NCBI RefSeq assembly: GCF_038007965.1
Contig: NZ_JBBOYD010000001.1
Span: 226,501-290,500, forward strand
DNA: 64,000 nt
Direction: 5' to 3'
DNA from: Niallia sp. FSL W8-0635
GTDB lineage: Bacteria; Bacillota; Bacilli; Bacillales; Cytobacillaceae
In this document: positions 7,296 to 16,350 of the stretch, in pieces
Layout of the letters: the number at the start of each line of letters is the position of its first letter
Position numbering within the stretch: the stretch's first letter is position 1
The notes under the pieces: generated by a model
Databases searched by the model: none
What the model was told of the DNA's origin: nothing
The model's input: only the letters and a program-made list of their open reading frames with translations
Translations under genes and position numbers: made by a program

Positions 7296-8229
7296 AAAAT
7301 TAAAAAATTTAGATGAAAAAATGAATGAAACCGTATTAAAGGAGATAACATTTTCTGAAGTAAATAAACAAAGGGTTTTGAAAAAGATTAATTACTCTAA
7401 GAAAAGTACGAATGGAATAATTTATGTTCGAAAATATTTTCCGGTGGCTGTTAGTGTAGTTCTAATTGTAATTTTCTTTACCGAAATAATCCCCTTTATC
7501 GGAAGCCAATCAAAAATATCAGAAGGTAATGTACGAAATGAAGTGTCCATTTATAACGAGTTAAGTAATCAAATAGGGGATGTCGAAAGTAATGAGATAG
7601 AGATGCAATATAACCGAAGTTTAGCAACGCAGTATCCAGATAAATTTGCTATTGTAAAAAAAATGTGCCGTTCATACTCTAATATCCATTCCGCGTATGG
7701 GAAATTTGAATATAGGAATAGTGATAGGGATGAACCAAGCACAGTATCCTTTTATTTGGATATAGATAAAGGTCTATATAAGTCCACTTTGAATTATTGG
7801 GACAAGGGTAGTTACACATTATTAAAATACCTATGGAAAGATGAAATTTTTACAATAGAGAGACCAAGTGAAGAAAATTATGTGGAAGAATTAGATAAAC
7901 AAAAGTTTAAAGATACGGGTCTACCTGGAGTTATTTTTAACAATGAATGGTATGTTTTGCTTCTCGACAATTATGAAAATTGGAGCTATAAGGAAACAAA
8001 GAAATTCAACCGAGCAGTCTATGAAATCGAAGGGAATTATCCGTTTGATTCCGAGTATGATACAGTGGGTGGACCATTTTCTGTAACAATTGATAAAGAA
8101 ACAGGAACAGTCTTCAACCTTGCCTATTATGATCACAGAGACTTGGATCGTCCAGCAAGGGTAATGGTAAATGTAAAGAATATATCTATAAATGAAGGAG
8201 TCCCGGAGAATATATTTTCGATTGATTAA
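7288..8229 (+). CDS. Anti-sigma factor with large extracytoplasmic sensor domain
   Basis: 313 residues from the ATG after GGAGGAGATGG. A cytoplasmic N-terminus of about 45 residues (KEITFSEVNKQRVLKK) resembles the anti-sigma factor at the left edge; one membrane helix follows (about 46-66), then an outside domain of about 210 residues. That outside domain recurs as the body of the next three genes (motifs FAIVKKM...IHSAYGKFEYRN, NEWYVLLLDNY..W, GPFSVTIDKETG, INEGVPENIFSID). The terminal INEGVP..F phrase recalls LolA/RseB-like folds, but I cannot confirm the fold. It would sequester the sigma factor and release it on an envelope signal. In-frame codons after the stop look like a lost C-terminal tail. 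Confidence 0.85.
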   Translation: MDEKLKNLDEKMNETVLKEITFSEVNKQRVLKKINYSKKSTNGIIYVRKYFPVAVSVVLIVIFFTEIIPFIGSQSKISEGNVRNEVSIYNELSNQIGDVESNEIEMQYNRSLATQYPDKFAIVKKMCRSYSNIHSAYGKFEYRNSDRDEPSTVSFYLDIDKGLYKSTLNYWDKGSYTLLKYLWKDEIFTIERPSEENYVEELDKQKFKDTGLPGVIFNNEWYVLLLDNYENWSYKETKKFNRAVYEIEGNYPFDSEYDTVGGPFSVTIDKETGTVFNLAYYDHRDLDRPARVMVNVKNISINEGVPENIFSID

Positions 8230-8332
8230 GTAATAAAGGATGAAGAAAGAGATTCAATTAAAGAAATGCTTAGTGAAAATCTAGCAGATTAATAAAAAAC
8301 AGGAGAACCAAAAGATAAGGCGGAATAATAAG

Positions 8333-9199
8333 ATGTCAAAAAAGTGGATTTCTATAATGGTCATTACTTTACTTGCGTTCATTTTAGTAGGCATTAGAAT
8401 TTACCCAGATTTAGAAATGAAGCTAGAAACTGGATTGAAACAAGAAACAACGCACGTAAATGAGAATCATAATAAAAATACTATAAAAGAAGGAAAGGAA
8501 AGATCATTCCCTTTTCGGACAAAAGAAGAAGAGGAATTAGCAGGTCATTCCCCTGATAAATTTAAGATAGTCGAAAAGATGTATTTTTCATTAAGTACTA
8601 TCCATCATGCCTATGGTGCTTTTCAATTTAGAAACTCTGAACTGGACAATATGAGTTATGTAGAATTTTATGTGGATTATGATCAGAAGCGGAGTAGAGA
8701 GAGTTATAAGGAAATAGGGAAGGAAGCTATAAAAGCAGAAGAAATCCTACTTAAAGATTCAATGCTATTGCGTCAAAAGCCATTAGAAAAAATATATAAT
8801 CGTAAACCTTTGGAAGATAGAAGCACATCCGTTTATGCAAATATAGTAACGAATAGTGAATGGTACATGTTAATTTATAATAATTACTCAGATTGGGAAT
8901 TTAAGGAGGGGGAGAAATTCGGATTACCGGTTTATTTAATAAAAGGAAATATTAAAGAAGATATATCAGAATCCTTAATGGGGCCATTTACAATGATTGT
9001 ATCGAAGGAGACCGGTGCTTTGCTAGATTTAAAGTGTTATCAACAAGAAGATGAGCCAACCCTTACTGTTACAGTGGAAGACATAAAAATAAATGAAGGG
9101 CTGCCAGAAGATGTATTTCATTTAGATGTTTCTGATGGTAGAGAGTTACCAAATTTGGAATATAATATCAGTGACTTAACTGGTTACGAAGGTAAATAA
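8333..9199 (+). CDS. Membrane-anchored sensor-domain paralogue 1
   Basis: 288 residues: a short basic start, one hydrophobic signal-anchor (about 5-22, ISIMVITLLAFILVGI), a charged linker and a domain homologous to the outside part of the upstream anti-sigma factor (FKIVEKMYFSLSTIHHAYGAF, SEWYMLIYNNYSDW, GPFTMIVSKETGALLDLK, INEGLPEDVFHLD). It has no cytoplasmic anti-sigma segment and no lipobox cysteine, so it should be displayed outside the membrane, tethered by its N-terminus. Co-directional with its neighbours. It may bind the signal or modulate the anti-sigma factor; no named family is recognised. Confidence 0.8.
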   Translation: MSKKWISIMVITLLAFILVGIRIYPDLEMKLETGLKQETTHVNENHNKNTIKEGKERSFPFRTKEEEELAGHSPDKFKIVEKMYFSLSTIHHAYGAFQFRNSELDNMSYVEFYVDYDQKRSRESYKEIGKEAIKAEEILLKDSMLLRQKPLEKIYNRKPLEDRSTSVYANIVTNSEWYMLIYNNYSDWEFKEGEKFGLPVYLIKGNIKEDISESLMGPFTMIVSKETGALLDLKCYQQEDEPTLTVTVEDIKINEGLPEDVFHLDVSDGRELPNLEYNISDLTGYEGK

Positions 9200-9300
9200 A
9201 GGAAAATCCATTAAGTTATTGGTAGTGAATAATAGATGTTTATTAAGGATGAGCTAAGTCGGAATAAAGGATCTAATTGGTAGAATACAGGAGGGTTCTG

Positions 9301-10203
9301 ATGGTAAAGAAATGGTTAGCGGGAACTTTAATCACGATACTTGTCTTTGTGTTAGTTGCTATTAAAGTATCTCCAGTTGCTAAAAGTAACTGGTGGAATG
9401 CAGAAGGAAAATTGGAAGCCGAGAATCAAGACTTATCTACGAAAGAGAAGAATACAGGAACTAACAGATTTAATGTATCACATCGCAGCCCTTATGTAGA
9501 CGAGATTTTTCCATTTCGCATGCTGGAAGAAGAAGAGTATGCCAAACAAAATCCAGAAAAGTTTCATATTGTAAATAGCATTTATTATGCTTGGGATAAA
9601 GTTGATACAGTAAATGGGGAATACAAGTATAAGATTTCCGAGTTGGATGATACACATCATATTAATTTTTATGCAGACTATGAAAAGTTTATTAGTTATA
9701 CGGAGGAAGAGACACAAACAGAAACAGGATTATTTAGAGAAAACCGAATGGAAGATAGATTTGGAAGTATAAAGTTTATAAGACAGAAACCAGATGAGAA
9801 AGTATACAATATTTTGGATAATAGTGTTTCTTTTGGAATGAAGTTGATTTGGATTATTGGTAGTGAATTATGGATGGATATTTATAATAACTATGACGAT
9901 TGGGGGTTTACGGAAGGAGAAAAATTAGGGTTGGATGCATATATGATAGAAGGAAGCATTTCAAAGGAACACTCTGAAATGTTGGAAGGACCATTTACGA
10001 TGGTTGTTTCAAAAGAAACAGGGATTATTCTAGATGCAAAATTTTACGGGAAAAGTAAGGAACCTATAGTTAATATTGAAGTGGAAAAAATCCATCTCAA
10101 TGAAGGTAATCCAGAGGATGTTTTTCAACTGGATTTAACAAACAATAAAGAGATTTCAGCAGAGGAATATTTAGGAGAGATTATAAATGAGAATAATAAG
10201 TAA
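9301..10203 (+). CDS. Membrane-anchored sensor-domain paralogue 2
   Basis: 300 residues from the ATG after AGGAGGGT (an upstream in-frame TTG at 9277 is less likely). It has the same plan as the preceding gene: signal-anchor at about 4-24 (WLAGTLITILVFVLVAIKV), linker with HRSPYVDEIFPFRMLEEEE, then the repeated domain (FHIVNSIYYAWDKVDTVNGE, SELWMDIYNNYDDW, GPFTMVVSKETGIILDAKFY, LNEGNPEDVFQLDL) and a short acidic tail. Closely similar to the gene at 10400 (shared HR(S/N)PY and FPF near the linker), indicating tandem duplication. Function unknown; likely part of the envelope sensing block. Confidence 0.8.
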   Translation: MVKKWLAGTLITILVFVLVAIKVSPVAKSNWWNAEGKLEAENQDLSTKEKNTGTNRFNVSHRSPYVDEIFPFRMLEEEEYAKQNPEKFHIVNSIYYAWDKVDTVNGEYKYKISELDDTHHINFYADYEKFISYTEEETQTETGLFRENRMEDRFGSIKFIRQKPDEKVYNILDNSVSFGMKLIWIIGSELWMDIYNNYDDWGFTEGEKLGLDAYMIEGSISKEHSEMLEGPFTMVVSKETGIILDAKFYGKSKEPIVNIEVEKIHLNEGNPEDVFQLDLTNNKEISAEEYLGEIINENNK

Positions 10204-10399
10204 GGGGATAGAAGGACTTACTGCAAAGATTTTGTGAGATGGATAATAACCACTTTAGGAGAATAATTAATTTGAATTAAGGTATCAATCAATTTTTTCG
10301 TTAAGATGTAGATAAACAGTGAGATATTATCGTAAAAATAAATAGGTACTAACTAACAATTAAATGCAAAATATCTATTATTCGAAAAAGGAGACAAAG

Positions 10400-11341
10400 A
10401 TGACCAAAAAATTCTTCCCGGCAATAGTTATTACTGTAATGGTTCTAGTAATGATCGGAATAAAGCTATATCCATCCGTAAAAATTAAGAGGGATGAAGA
10501 AAAATTACTGATGGTTGATAAGGAAACGACATCTAAAGCTGATAAGGAAACCTTAATAAAAGGGAATGTTTTCCATCGCAATCCTTACAAACAAGAAACT
10601 TTTCCTTTTGTATTAAAAGAGCAAGAGGAATTAGCAAAGAAATACCCTGACCATTTTCAAATTGTAGAAAAAATCTACTATTCTTGGGATAATGTTCATT
10701 CTATATACGGGAAGTTTCGGTTTAAGATGTCTGAAATAGATAATATTCAAGACGTTGAATTTTATGCGGATTATAACCGGAACTGGAGTTACACACGTAC
10801 AAAAGAAATCCAAAATGGTAAAGTGATAGCTGATGAAATGAGACTGTTCCAAAATGGAGTATATACGGCTCAAAAGCCCAAAGAAAAAGTATATGCGGTT
10901 TGGGAGGACGAGGAAGAAAAAGACTCCATACAAGATGCAATCAAAAGAATTGTAGATAGTGAAGATTGGATGTTTATTTACGATAATTACTCAAGTTGGA
11001 AAATCGAAGAAGGGATAAGCTTCAACTTGCCTGCCTATTTTGTAGAAGGAAATATACCTAAGGGTACTTCTGAATTGTTTAATGGACCATTTTCTATGGT
11101 GATTGCAAAAGACACAGGAGTCGTTTTAGATACTAAATTCTACGGGAAAGGAAAAGAGGCAGAAAGAAGTACTACATTGGAAGAGATACATATTAATGAA
11201 GGGGTGCCAGAAGGTGCTTTTAACATAGATCTTAAGGGTTATCAGGAAGTTTCAGTTGAGGATTATTTCAAAGATATCGTAGATAGTTTTGAAAAGAAGT
11301 CAGGTGGAGTACATGATACAACAGGTAAGATTAAAGATTAA
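10400..11341 (+). CDS. Membrane-anchored sensor-domain paralogue 3
   Basis: 313 residues from the ATG after AAAGGAGAC; an in-frame ATG at 10364 has no ribosome site. Signal-anchor at about 4-24 (FFPAIVITVMVLVMIGIKL), linker with FHRNPYKQETFPF, then the repeated domain (FQIVEKIYYSWDNVHSIYGKF, SEDWMFIYDNYSSW, GPFSMVIAKDTGVVLDTKFY, INEGVPEGAFNIDL) and a tail. Its 3' end overlaps the first permease gene by 29 bp, tying the sensor paralogues to the ABC transporter. A 196-bp gap upstream holds no clear promoter. No named family recognised. Confidence 0.8.
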   Translation: MTKKFFPAIVITVMVLVMIGIKLYPSVKIKRDEEKLLMVDKETTSKADKETLIKGNVFHRNPYKQETFPFVLKEQEELAKKYPDHFQIVEKIYYSWDNVHSIYGKFRFKMSEIDNIQDVEFYADYNRNWSYTRTKEIQNGKVIADEMRLFQNGVYTAQKPKEKVYAVWEDEEEKDSIQDAIKRIVDSEDWMFIYDNYSSWKIEEGISFNLPAYFVEGNIPKGTSELFNGPFSMVIAKDTGVVLDTKFYGKGKEAERSTTLEEIHINEGVPEGAFNIDLKGYQEVSVEDYFKDIVDSFEKKSGGVHDTTGKIKD

Positions 11342-12101
11342 TTTTAATTTTTTCAATAAGCGAATGTATTATATGGGATTGATCTATTTAGCAATCGTTA
11401 CTATTGCTAGTGTAGCCTCTGCTCAACGCGATGGGGGGAATTCCTTATTTGATTATATTGTTGGTTTACGTTTTGGTGGGACTGCTAGCACGTTTGTTCT
11501 ATTAATAGGTGTATTTCCACTTATAGCAATGATATTACCTATGCTTGTAGATCAAATGGAACAGGAAATGTTTATATTAAGAATTCAAGACAAAAAAAAG
11601 TTGTTAAAAAATCATATTGTTTTTTCTGCTGTTATTAGTATTTTTATCACGATTTGGATGGTAGCATGTGGAGTAATTTCTTCTTTCGTTATAAATGGAC
11701 ATATAAACAACTTATGGCAGACAAGAGAAGGGACAGTTTACTTCCTGCTTGAAAAGAAAGATTTTTTCGAATTGTATATTCCATATTTTGTTAGTTGGAA
11801 AGTTTGGCTTTACATAATTGCTTCACGATTTTTGGGTATTTTGTTTATGTCTTTATTCATACTTTTATTAAAAACGATAATAAAGAAAAATACTTTTATC
11901 TTTTTTTTAGCTCTTTTCCTTTTTGGGGTCGACGGCTTGTTACCAAATGATTTTAGCTTTTTTTTAGGAAGAATGCAAATTACGTTAGATACATGGGTAT
12001 CAGTAGAAGAGAAGTTATTTAATGTCATATACTTCCTACTTGGCATTACAATATGTTGGTACATATGTTTCAAACGATACGAAAAAAAAGAATTTTATTA
12101 G
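11313..12101 (+). CDS. ABC-2-type permease subunit (type A, copy 1)
   Basis: 262 residues, ATG after AGGTGGAG inside the end of the preceding gene. About six hydrophobic helices, no enzymatic motifs. It is homologous to the protein at 12879: both have a FDxxV...GG leader after helix 1, a membrane segment ending in MVxQME, similar spacing and the same ending (YEKKEFY versus YERKDFY). It would be a membrane half of the ABC exporter powered by the ATPase at 14498. The substrate is unknown; peptide or lipid antibiotics are typical for this type. Confidence 0.75.
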   Translation: MIQQVRLKINFNFFNKRMYYMGLIYLAIVTIASVASAQRDGGNSLFDYIVGLRFGGTASTFVLLIGVFPLIAMILPMLVDQMEQEMFILRIQDKKKLLKNHIVFSAVISIFITIWMVACGVISSFVINGHINNLWQTREGTVYFLLEKKDFFELYIPYFVSWKVWLYIIASRFLGILFMSLFILLLKTIIKKNTFIFFLALFLFGVDGLLPNDFSFFLGRMQITLDTWVSVEEKLFNVIYFLLGITICWYICFKRYEKKEFY

Positions 12102-12115
12102 AGGAAGGTGTCTAA

Positions 12116-12892
12116 ATGCTTAGAATGGAAATAAACCGGGTTATGCGAAGACCAGTTTTTTGGATTCTGATTCTAATTGGGCTCATATTTGCTTTACTTC
12201 CTGTGGTTCAGAAATGGCCACATGGAATGACAATCGATGATTACATATTTTATCCAGGGAGTCCCTATGTCTTTTGGATGTATTTCACAGGAGAAACGTA
12301 TTATATCTATACATTAACCTTTCCTTTACTTGCAACATTGGTATATGCAGATGCTTATGCGGAAGATTTCAATACAGGATTAATTAAAAGTATTCTTACT
12401 AAGGTAGAGAAGCGAAAATATTTAAATACCCGTTACCTTGTTAATTTTCTCATTGGCGGGGGTGTGGCGGTACTTCCGCTTATTATCAATTTTTTAGGGG
12501 AGATGATGGCCTTTCCATTGATTGAAAATAACTATTATTTTGGTATGCCGCTCGTTACCCAAGAATCCTATTTAGCTGATATGTTCTATCAATCTCCTTT
12601 TATATATGTTTTGTTAAGAATTTTTTGGATTTTTATCTTTGGTGGTATGCTCGCATCCTTAGGATTAGCATTTTCTACTGTAGTTAAAAATAGATATATC
12701 GTTCTTATTTTTCCATTCTTAATTGTATTAGCACTTGACGTATTGTTAAGTACATTTGGATGGGCTGGATTGTCCTTACATTTTCTCGGAAATATTAATT
12801 CAACTTGGCAATTACCAAGCATAACGGCTATTGGGTTAATCGGAAGTTACCTATGGTATCGATTATTAGGTGGGAAAAATGAAACAATCTAA
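12116..12892 (+). CDS. ABC-2-type permease subunit (type B, copy 1)
   Basis: 258 residues, about six hydrophobic helices, ATG after GAGGAAGGTG. An N-terminal amphipathic start (EINRVMRRPVFWILI) leads into helix 1, and a cytoplasmic EDFNTGLIKSILTKVEKRKY segment follows helix 2, as in ABC-2 permeases that contact the ATPase there. The corresponding segment in the gene at 13679 is SEDFQKNRIYLLLRSRSKSSY, so the two are distant relatives. It overlaps the next gene by 14 bp. Substrate unknown. Confidence 0.75.
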   Translation: MLRMEINRVMRRPVFWILILIGLIFALLPVVQKWPHGMTIDDYIFYPGSPYVFWMYFTGETYYIYTLTFPLLATLVYADAYAEDFNTGLIKSILTKVEKRKYLNTRYLVNFLIGGGVAVLPLIINFLGEMMAFPLIENNYYFGMPLVTQESYLADMFYQSPFIYVLLRIFWIFIFGGMLASLGLAFSTVVKNRYIVLIFPFLIVLALDVLLSTFGWAGLSLHFLGNINSTWQLPSITAIGLIGSYLWYRLLGGKNETI

Positions 12893-13679
12893 TTTCCTAT
12901 TTATTGTTAAGAAAAGTTTTGCTCAGCATAAAAAAACTTTGTTATATATAGCAATTAGTACGACTATTCTCTTGTGGTGTCTATTAATATTAGCAAGACA
13001 AGGTGAGTGGTCTAATCGAGGAATATTTGATGTAGTGGTCGATGTAGGTGGAATAAATGGTAGTGCCAATCACTATATGTTGATTGTTGTCGCAATTCCA
13101 GTATTAGTTATTCTATTAACACATATGGTGGAACAAATGGAAAATCCCATTTCCGTATTAACCTATCAATCGCGCTTTTCTATCTGGCATACACAAGTAG
13201 TGGCAGCAATACTTCTTTCGCTTGTGTTCACGATATTTATTATGGCTGTTTCCTTATTACTAGGGGGAGTATTGGTCGGTTGGGAGAATACTTGGTTAAA
13301 TCCATCAGGAACGGTAGGAGAATATCTAAATAATGAAGAACAGTATGCTGCTATCTCTACTAATCTTGTAACCTATAAAATCATTCGAACTATTTTTCTT
13401 ACGAAGTTTTTCGGATTTTTAATGATTTCCTTTTCCTTCTTGTTTTTAAAACAGCTTCTAAAAAACAGTGCGTTTGTACTTATTATTATGTATGCAATCA
13501 CTGGATTAGATCACCTCGGGATACTTCCATTCTTTATCTATACGATGAATGCAACGGTTAGCATAGCAGACTGGTTAGAGCCGATGAAGACAATCTATCA
13601 TGTAATTTATTTAATGGTTGTTTCAATGGTTCTTTATGCAATAACCGGATGGCTATATGAGAGAAAGGATTTTTATTAA
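12879..13679 (+). CDS. ABC-2-type permease subunit (type A, copy 2)
   Basis: 266 residues from the ATG after AGGTGGGA (GTG 12870 is the alternative). Similar in order of helices and ending to the permease at 11313 (FDVVVDVGG, MVEQMENP, ending YERKDFY). The alternation A-B-A-B across 11313-14485 suggests that a permease pair was duplicated as a unit. The stop codon overlaps the next start (TAATG). Part of the putative exporter. Confidence 0.75.
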   Translation: MKQSNFLFIVKKSFAQHKKTLLYIAISTTILLWCLLILARQGEWSNRGIFDVVVDVGGINGSANHYMLIVVAIPVLVILLTHMVEQMENPISVLTYQSRFSIWHTQVVAAILLSLVFTIFIMAVSLLLGGVLVGWENTWLNPSGTVGEYLNNEEQYAAISTNLVTYKIIRTIFLTKFFGFLMISFSFLFLKQLLKNSAFVLIIMYAITGLDHLGILPFFIYTMNATVSIADWLEPMKTIYHVIYLMVVSMVLYAITGWLYERKDFY

Positions 13680-14485
13680 TGAAAATCATCTATCGTCTAT
13701 TTTTAAGAGATTGGAAGTATAGTCTATTATATGGAAAATGGAAGTACGGTGCTTGGTTTCTGTTTTTCGCTTTTTTAACGCTGATGATGAGTGTTCGTTT
13801 AAATCAATACGGTGTCAATAGTGCTGATATTATCTATATGTTACTAAAAGATGAAGGCTACTTTCAATTCTTATCAGAATATGAGGTGCCTATATACTGG
13901 GTTTTTACACAGTTTTTTATCATTTTTCTGATCGGTGATTTCTTATCAGAGGATTTTCAGAAGAATCGTATCTATTTACTATTGCGAAGTCGTTCCAAGT
14001 CAAGCTATTTCCTAGCGAAAATAGGATGGTTGATTATGCAAAATATTGGATTTGTCATTGGCTTATTTTTGAGCATTTACCTTGTCTCGAGTATTACTCT
14101 TAGGACATTTTCACTTGAGACGTCTCAATACTTTCAAGATACTGTCATTCCGTTAATGGATATACCTGTTTCAGCTAGTGAAGTTGTTACAAGAATAATA
14201 GTTGGTTACTTGGTAACTAGTCTTGCTTTATCAGGCCTCTTGTTTTTAACGATGCAATTGCTATCACCGGCTCTTGCTTTTTTAGGAATAATTATTTTAA
14301 GTGGTGTATCAACAATTTTAGACAGTAAATGGCTTCCAGGTATTCATTCGATGATATTGAAGCAGAGCATTTTTGCAAGTGATTATCAGCTTAGCATGAC
14401 ATTTTCGCTTGTCTATTCTTTTGTTGTATTCCTTGTTTCCTCAATAATCGCGTATCTAGTTTTTAACAAAAAAAATAATCTGTAA
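13679..14485 (+). CDS. ABC-2-type permease subunit (type B, copy 2)
   Basis: 268 residues, six or so membrane helices, start overlapping the previous stop. The segment SEDFQKNRIYLLLRSRSKSSYFLAK would be the cytoplasmic coupling region (compare EDFNTGLIKSILTKVEKRKY in the type B copy at 12116). The extracytoplasmic portion between helices 2 and 3 differs in length from copy 1, so the two pairs may not be interchangeable. Followed within 12 bp by the ATPase gene. Confidence 0.75.
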   Translation: MKIIYRLFLRDWKYSLLYGKWKYGAWFLFFAFLTLMMSVRLNQYGVNSADIIYMLLKDEGYFQFLSEYEVPIYWVFTQFFIIFLIGDFLSEDFQKNRIYLLLRSRSKSSYFLAKIGWLIMQNIGFVIGLFLSIYLVSSITLRTFSLETSQYFQDTVIPLMDIPVSASEVVTRIIVGYLVTSLALSGLLFLTMQLLSPALAFLGIIILSGVSTILDSKWLPGIHSMILKQSIFASDYQLSMTFSLVYSFVVFLVSSIIAYLVFNKKNNL

Positions 14486-14497
14486 GGAGTGGAAGGA

Positions 14498-15166
14498 ATG
14501 AATGAGGCGGTTTACATAACAGCAAATCATGTTTCCAAAGAAATAAAAAATCATCCGATTTTAAAGGATATTAATCTCCGTTTACATAAAGGGGCTATTT
14601 ATGGTTTTCGTGGAAAGAATGGATCTGGAAAAACAATGTTGTTTCGAGCGCTTTGTGGGTTAATTTTGCCAACGGAGGGAGAGGTAATGGTAGATGGATT
14701 AAAACTGGGTAAAGATGTTTCATTCCCGCCAAGCGTTGGTGTGCTGATTGAGTATCCAGGTTTTTTAGCAGGATATACAGGATTTAAGAATTTAAAAATG
14801 CTTGCTAGTCTAACTAATACCATTACCGATGATCGAATCAAGGAAGCAATTCGTCAAGTTGGATTAGATCCAGAAGACAAGCGAAAATATCGGAAATATT
14901 CCCTTGGTATGAAGCAACGTCTAGGTCTAGCACAAGCAATAATGGAAAAACCAGACTTAATTATATTAGATGAACCAACAAACGCCTTAGATACAGATGG
15001 AATTGAAGAATTCAAAAAGCTGCTGTTAGAGCTAAAGAAAGAGAATAAATGCATCCTTATTGCAAGTCATGATAAGGAAGATTTGGAGTATTTATCCGAT
15101 GAAATTTTTGTAATGGAGAATGGGAAAATTATCGAGCATTATGAACGAAAAGGAGAAAACGAATGA
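14498..15166 (+). CDS. ABC transporter ATP-binding protein
   Basis: 222 residues from the ATG after GGAGTGGAAGG (GTG 14489 is possible). Walker A GKNGSGKT (about 39-46), signature YSLGMKQR (about 133), Walker B LIILDEPTNAL (about 155) and switch histidine in IASHDKE (about 188). The FRGKNGSGKT and YPGFLAGYTG features resemble the BcrA/lantibiotic-immunity class of small exporters' ATPases. Only one ATPase serves the four permease genes. The stop overlaps the next start (ATGA). It probably energises efflux of an envelope-active compound, an inference from class and from the sigma factor context. Confidence 0.9.
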   Translation: MNEAVYITANHVSKEIKNHPILKDINLRLHKGAIYGFRGKNGSGKTMLFRALCGLILPTEGEVMVDGLKLGKDVSFPPSVGVLIEYPGFLAGYTGFKNLKMLASLTNTITDDRIKEAIRQVGLDPEDKRKYRKYSLGMKQRLGLAQAIMEKPDLIILDEPTNALDTDGIEEFKKLLLELKKENKCILIASHDKEDLEYLSDEIFVMENGKIIEHYERKGENE

Positions 15167-15675
15167 AAATAAAGCTTTTTTTATTGGTTCTTTTCTTGGT
15201 GGGGGTTGGTATATGGGGATATCGAGTATATGAAGTAAATAAAGGAGTTGCCATAAAATATGACTTGGATATTTATCAAAAAGATGAGTGGATTGCAGAT
15301 GATAAGTTAAGATTTACTGTTATAGACTTGTCATATGGAGCAATAGAAGGGGATGAAGATTATTCTTATGTTCCTGCCACTGTAAAAATGGAAGTAGAAA
15401 ATACGTCTGAAGAAACGATATCTGTTTCGAAATTAATAGAATCAAAGCTTTCCTACGGCATGGATTATTATCAGACGATGGATGGTGAGTTTGATGTAAA
15501 GCAAGTAAAGGAATTACCTCCTAATACAACAATACCAATTACGCTTGTATACAGTGTTGCTCCTAAATATAAAGACAAAGCGGCACAATTTTATATCGAC
15601 CAAAATCTTTATACAGAGAAGGTGAAGGAGCAATTTAAGCACGGAAAAAGATATGGCATTGTGATTGATTTATAA
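15163..15675 (+). CDS. Membrane-anchored beta-rich protein, last gene of the operon
   Basis: 170 residues: signal-anchor at about 3-20 (KLFLLVLFLVGVGIWGY), then an extracytoplasmic domain with alternating hydrophobic residues (TVIDLSYGAIEGDEDYSY, KMEVENTSEETISVSKL) that looks like an immunoglobulin-like fold of the DUF4352/telokin kind. No lipobox cysteine is present. It overlaps the ATPase gene by 4 bp, so it belongs to the transporter. Perhaps an accessory or binding component on the outer face. No confident family name. Confidence 0.7.
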   Translation: MKIKLFLLVLFLVGVGIWGYRVYEVNKGVAIKYDLDIYQKDEWIADDKLRFTVIDLSYGAIEGDEDYSYVPATVKMEVENTSEETISVSKLIESKLSYGMDYYQTMDGEFDVKQVKELPPNTTIPITLVYSVAPKYKDKAAQFYIDQNLYTEKVKEQFKHGKRYGIVIDL

Positions 15676-15782
15676 CATTAATAAAGGTTCATGGGGATGG
15701 AGTAGGTCCTCCATTTCTCAACGTATTATCCTCAAAAAGGGTAACTGAGTGGAGAACAAATCCATCCTTTCCAAACTATAAC

Positions 15783-16238
15783 TTACAATTCTAACGTCAT
15801 AAACACACTATTCGGATCTTCCTCATAATCCGAAAACGGGCCGCAATACTCAAATCCTAATCTTTCATACAGTCTTTTGGCAGGAAGGAAAGCATCCATG
15901 GAACCTGTCTCTAAACTTAATCGGCTATATCCTCGATTTTTTGCTTCCTCCATAATATGGAGCAGTAATTTTCTCGCTACTCCTTTGCGCAAGTGATTAG
16001 GAGAGGTTTTCATCGACTTTACTTCTCCATGCTTGTCATCTAATTCTTTTAACGCCCCACAGCCGGTTAATTCCCCGTCTTCCCATGCACTCCAAAAAGT
16101 TACTTCTGGTTTTCTCAATCCCTCTACATCAAGAGCGTGGATACTCTCAGGAGGAGAATGGAGGGTCATGCTATGCAAATGATCCTCTAATAAAGCAATA
16201 ACCTCTTTCGATGTAACAGGGTCGATTATAATGTTCAT
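15783..16238 (-). CDS. GNAT family N-acetyltransferase
   Basis: 151 residues from the ATG at 16238, which has AAAAGG nine bases upstream; an ATG at 16247 sits directly on that ribosome site. Motif A: MKTSPNHLRKGVARKLLLHI (about residues 75-94), motif B: LETGSMDAFLPAKRLYERLGFEYCGPF. The order of elements resembles the small Bacillus/Vibrio putative acetyltransferases of the YjgM/YncA kind. Single gene, convergent with the ABC operon. Substrate unknown. Confidence 0.85.
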   Translation of the reverse strand: MNIIIDPVTSKEVIALLEDHLHSMTLHSPPESIHALDVEGLRKPEVTFWSAWEDGELTGCGALKELDDKHGEVKSMKTSPNHLRKGVARKLLLHIMEEAKNRGYSRLSLETGSMDAFLPAKRLYERLGFEYCGPFSDYEEDPNSVFMTLEL

Positions 16239-16350
16239 CCTCATCATCCTTTTTATTTATTTTAACTACTATTCTACTAATTTCCTTATTCTAGTGGAAT
16301 AGCTTAGTTGCATTTTGATTGGAAATATTTAATAAAATATCTTTATTTAA

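Noticed and set aside
6723..15675. Lantibiotic or bacteriocin biosynthesis cluster
   Set aside because: The ABC ATPase resembles immunity exporters, but there is no precursor peptide, LanB/C/M, protease or radical SAM gene; a sensing and export role fits better.
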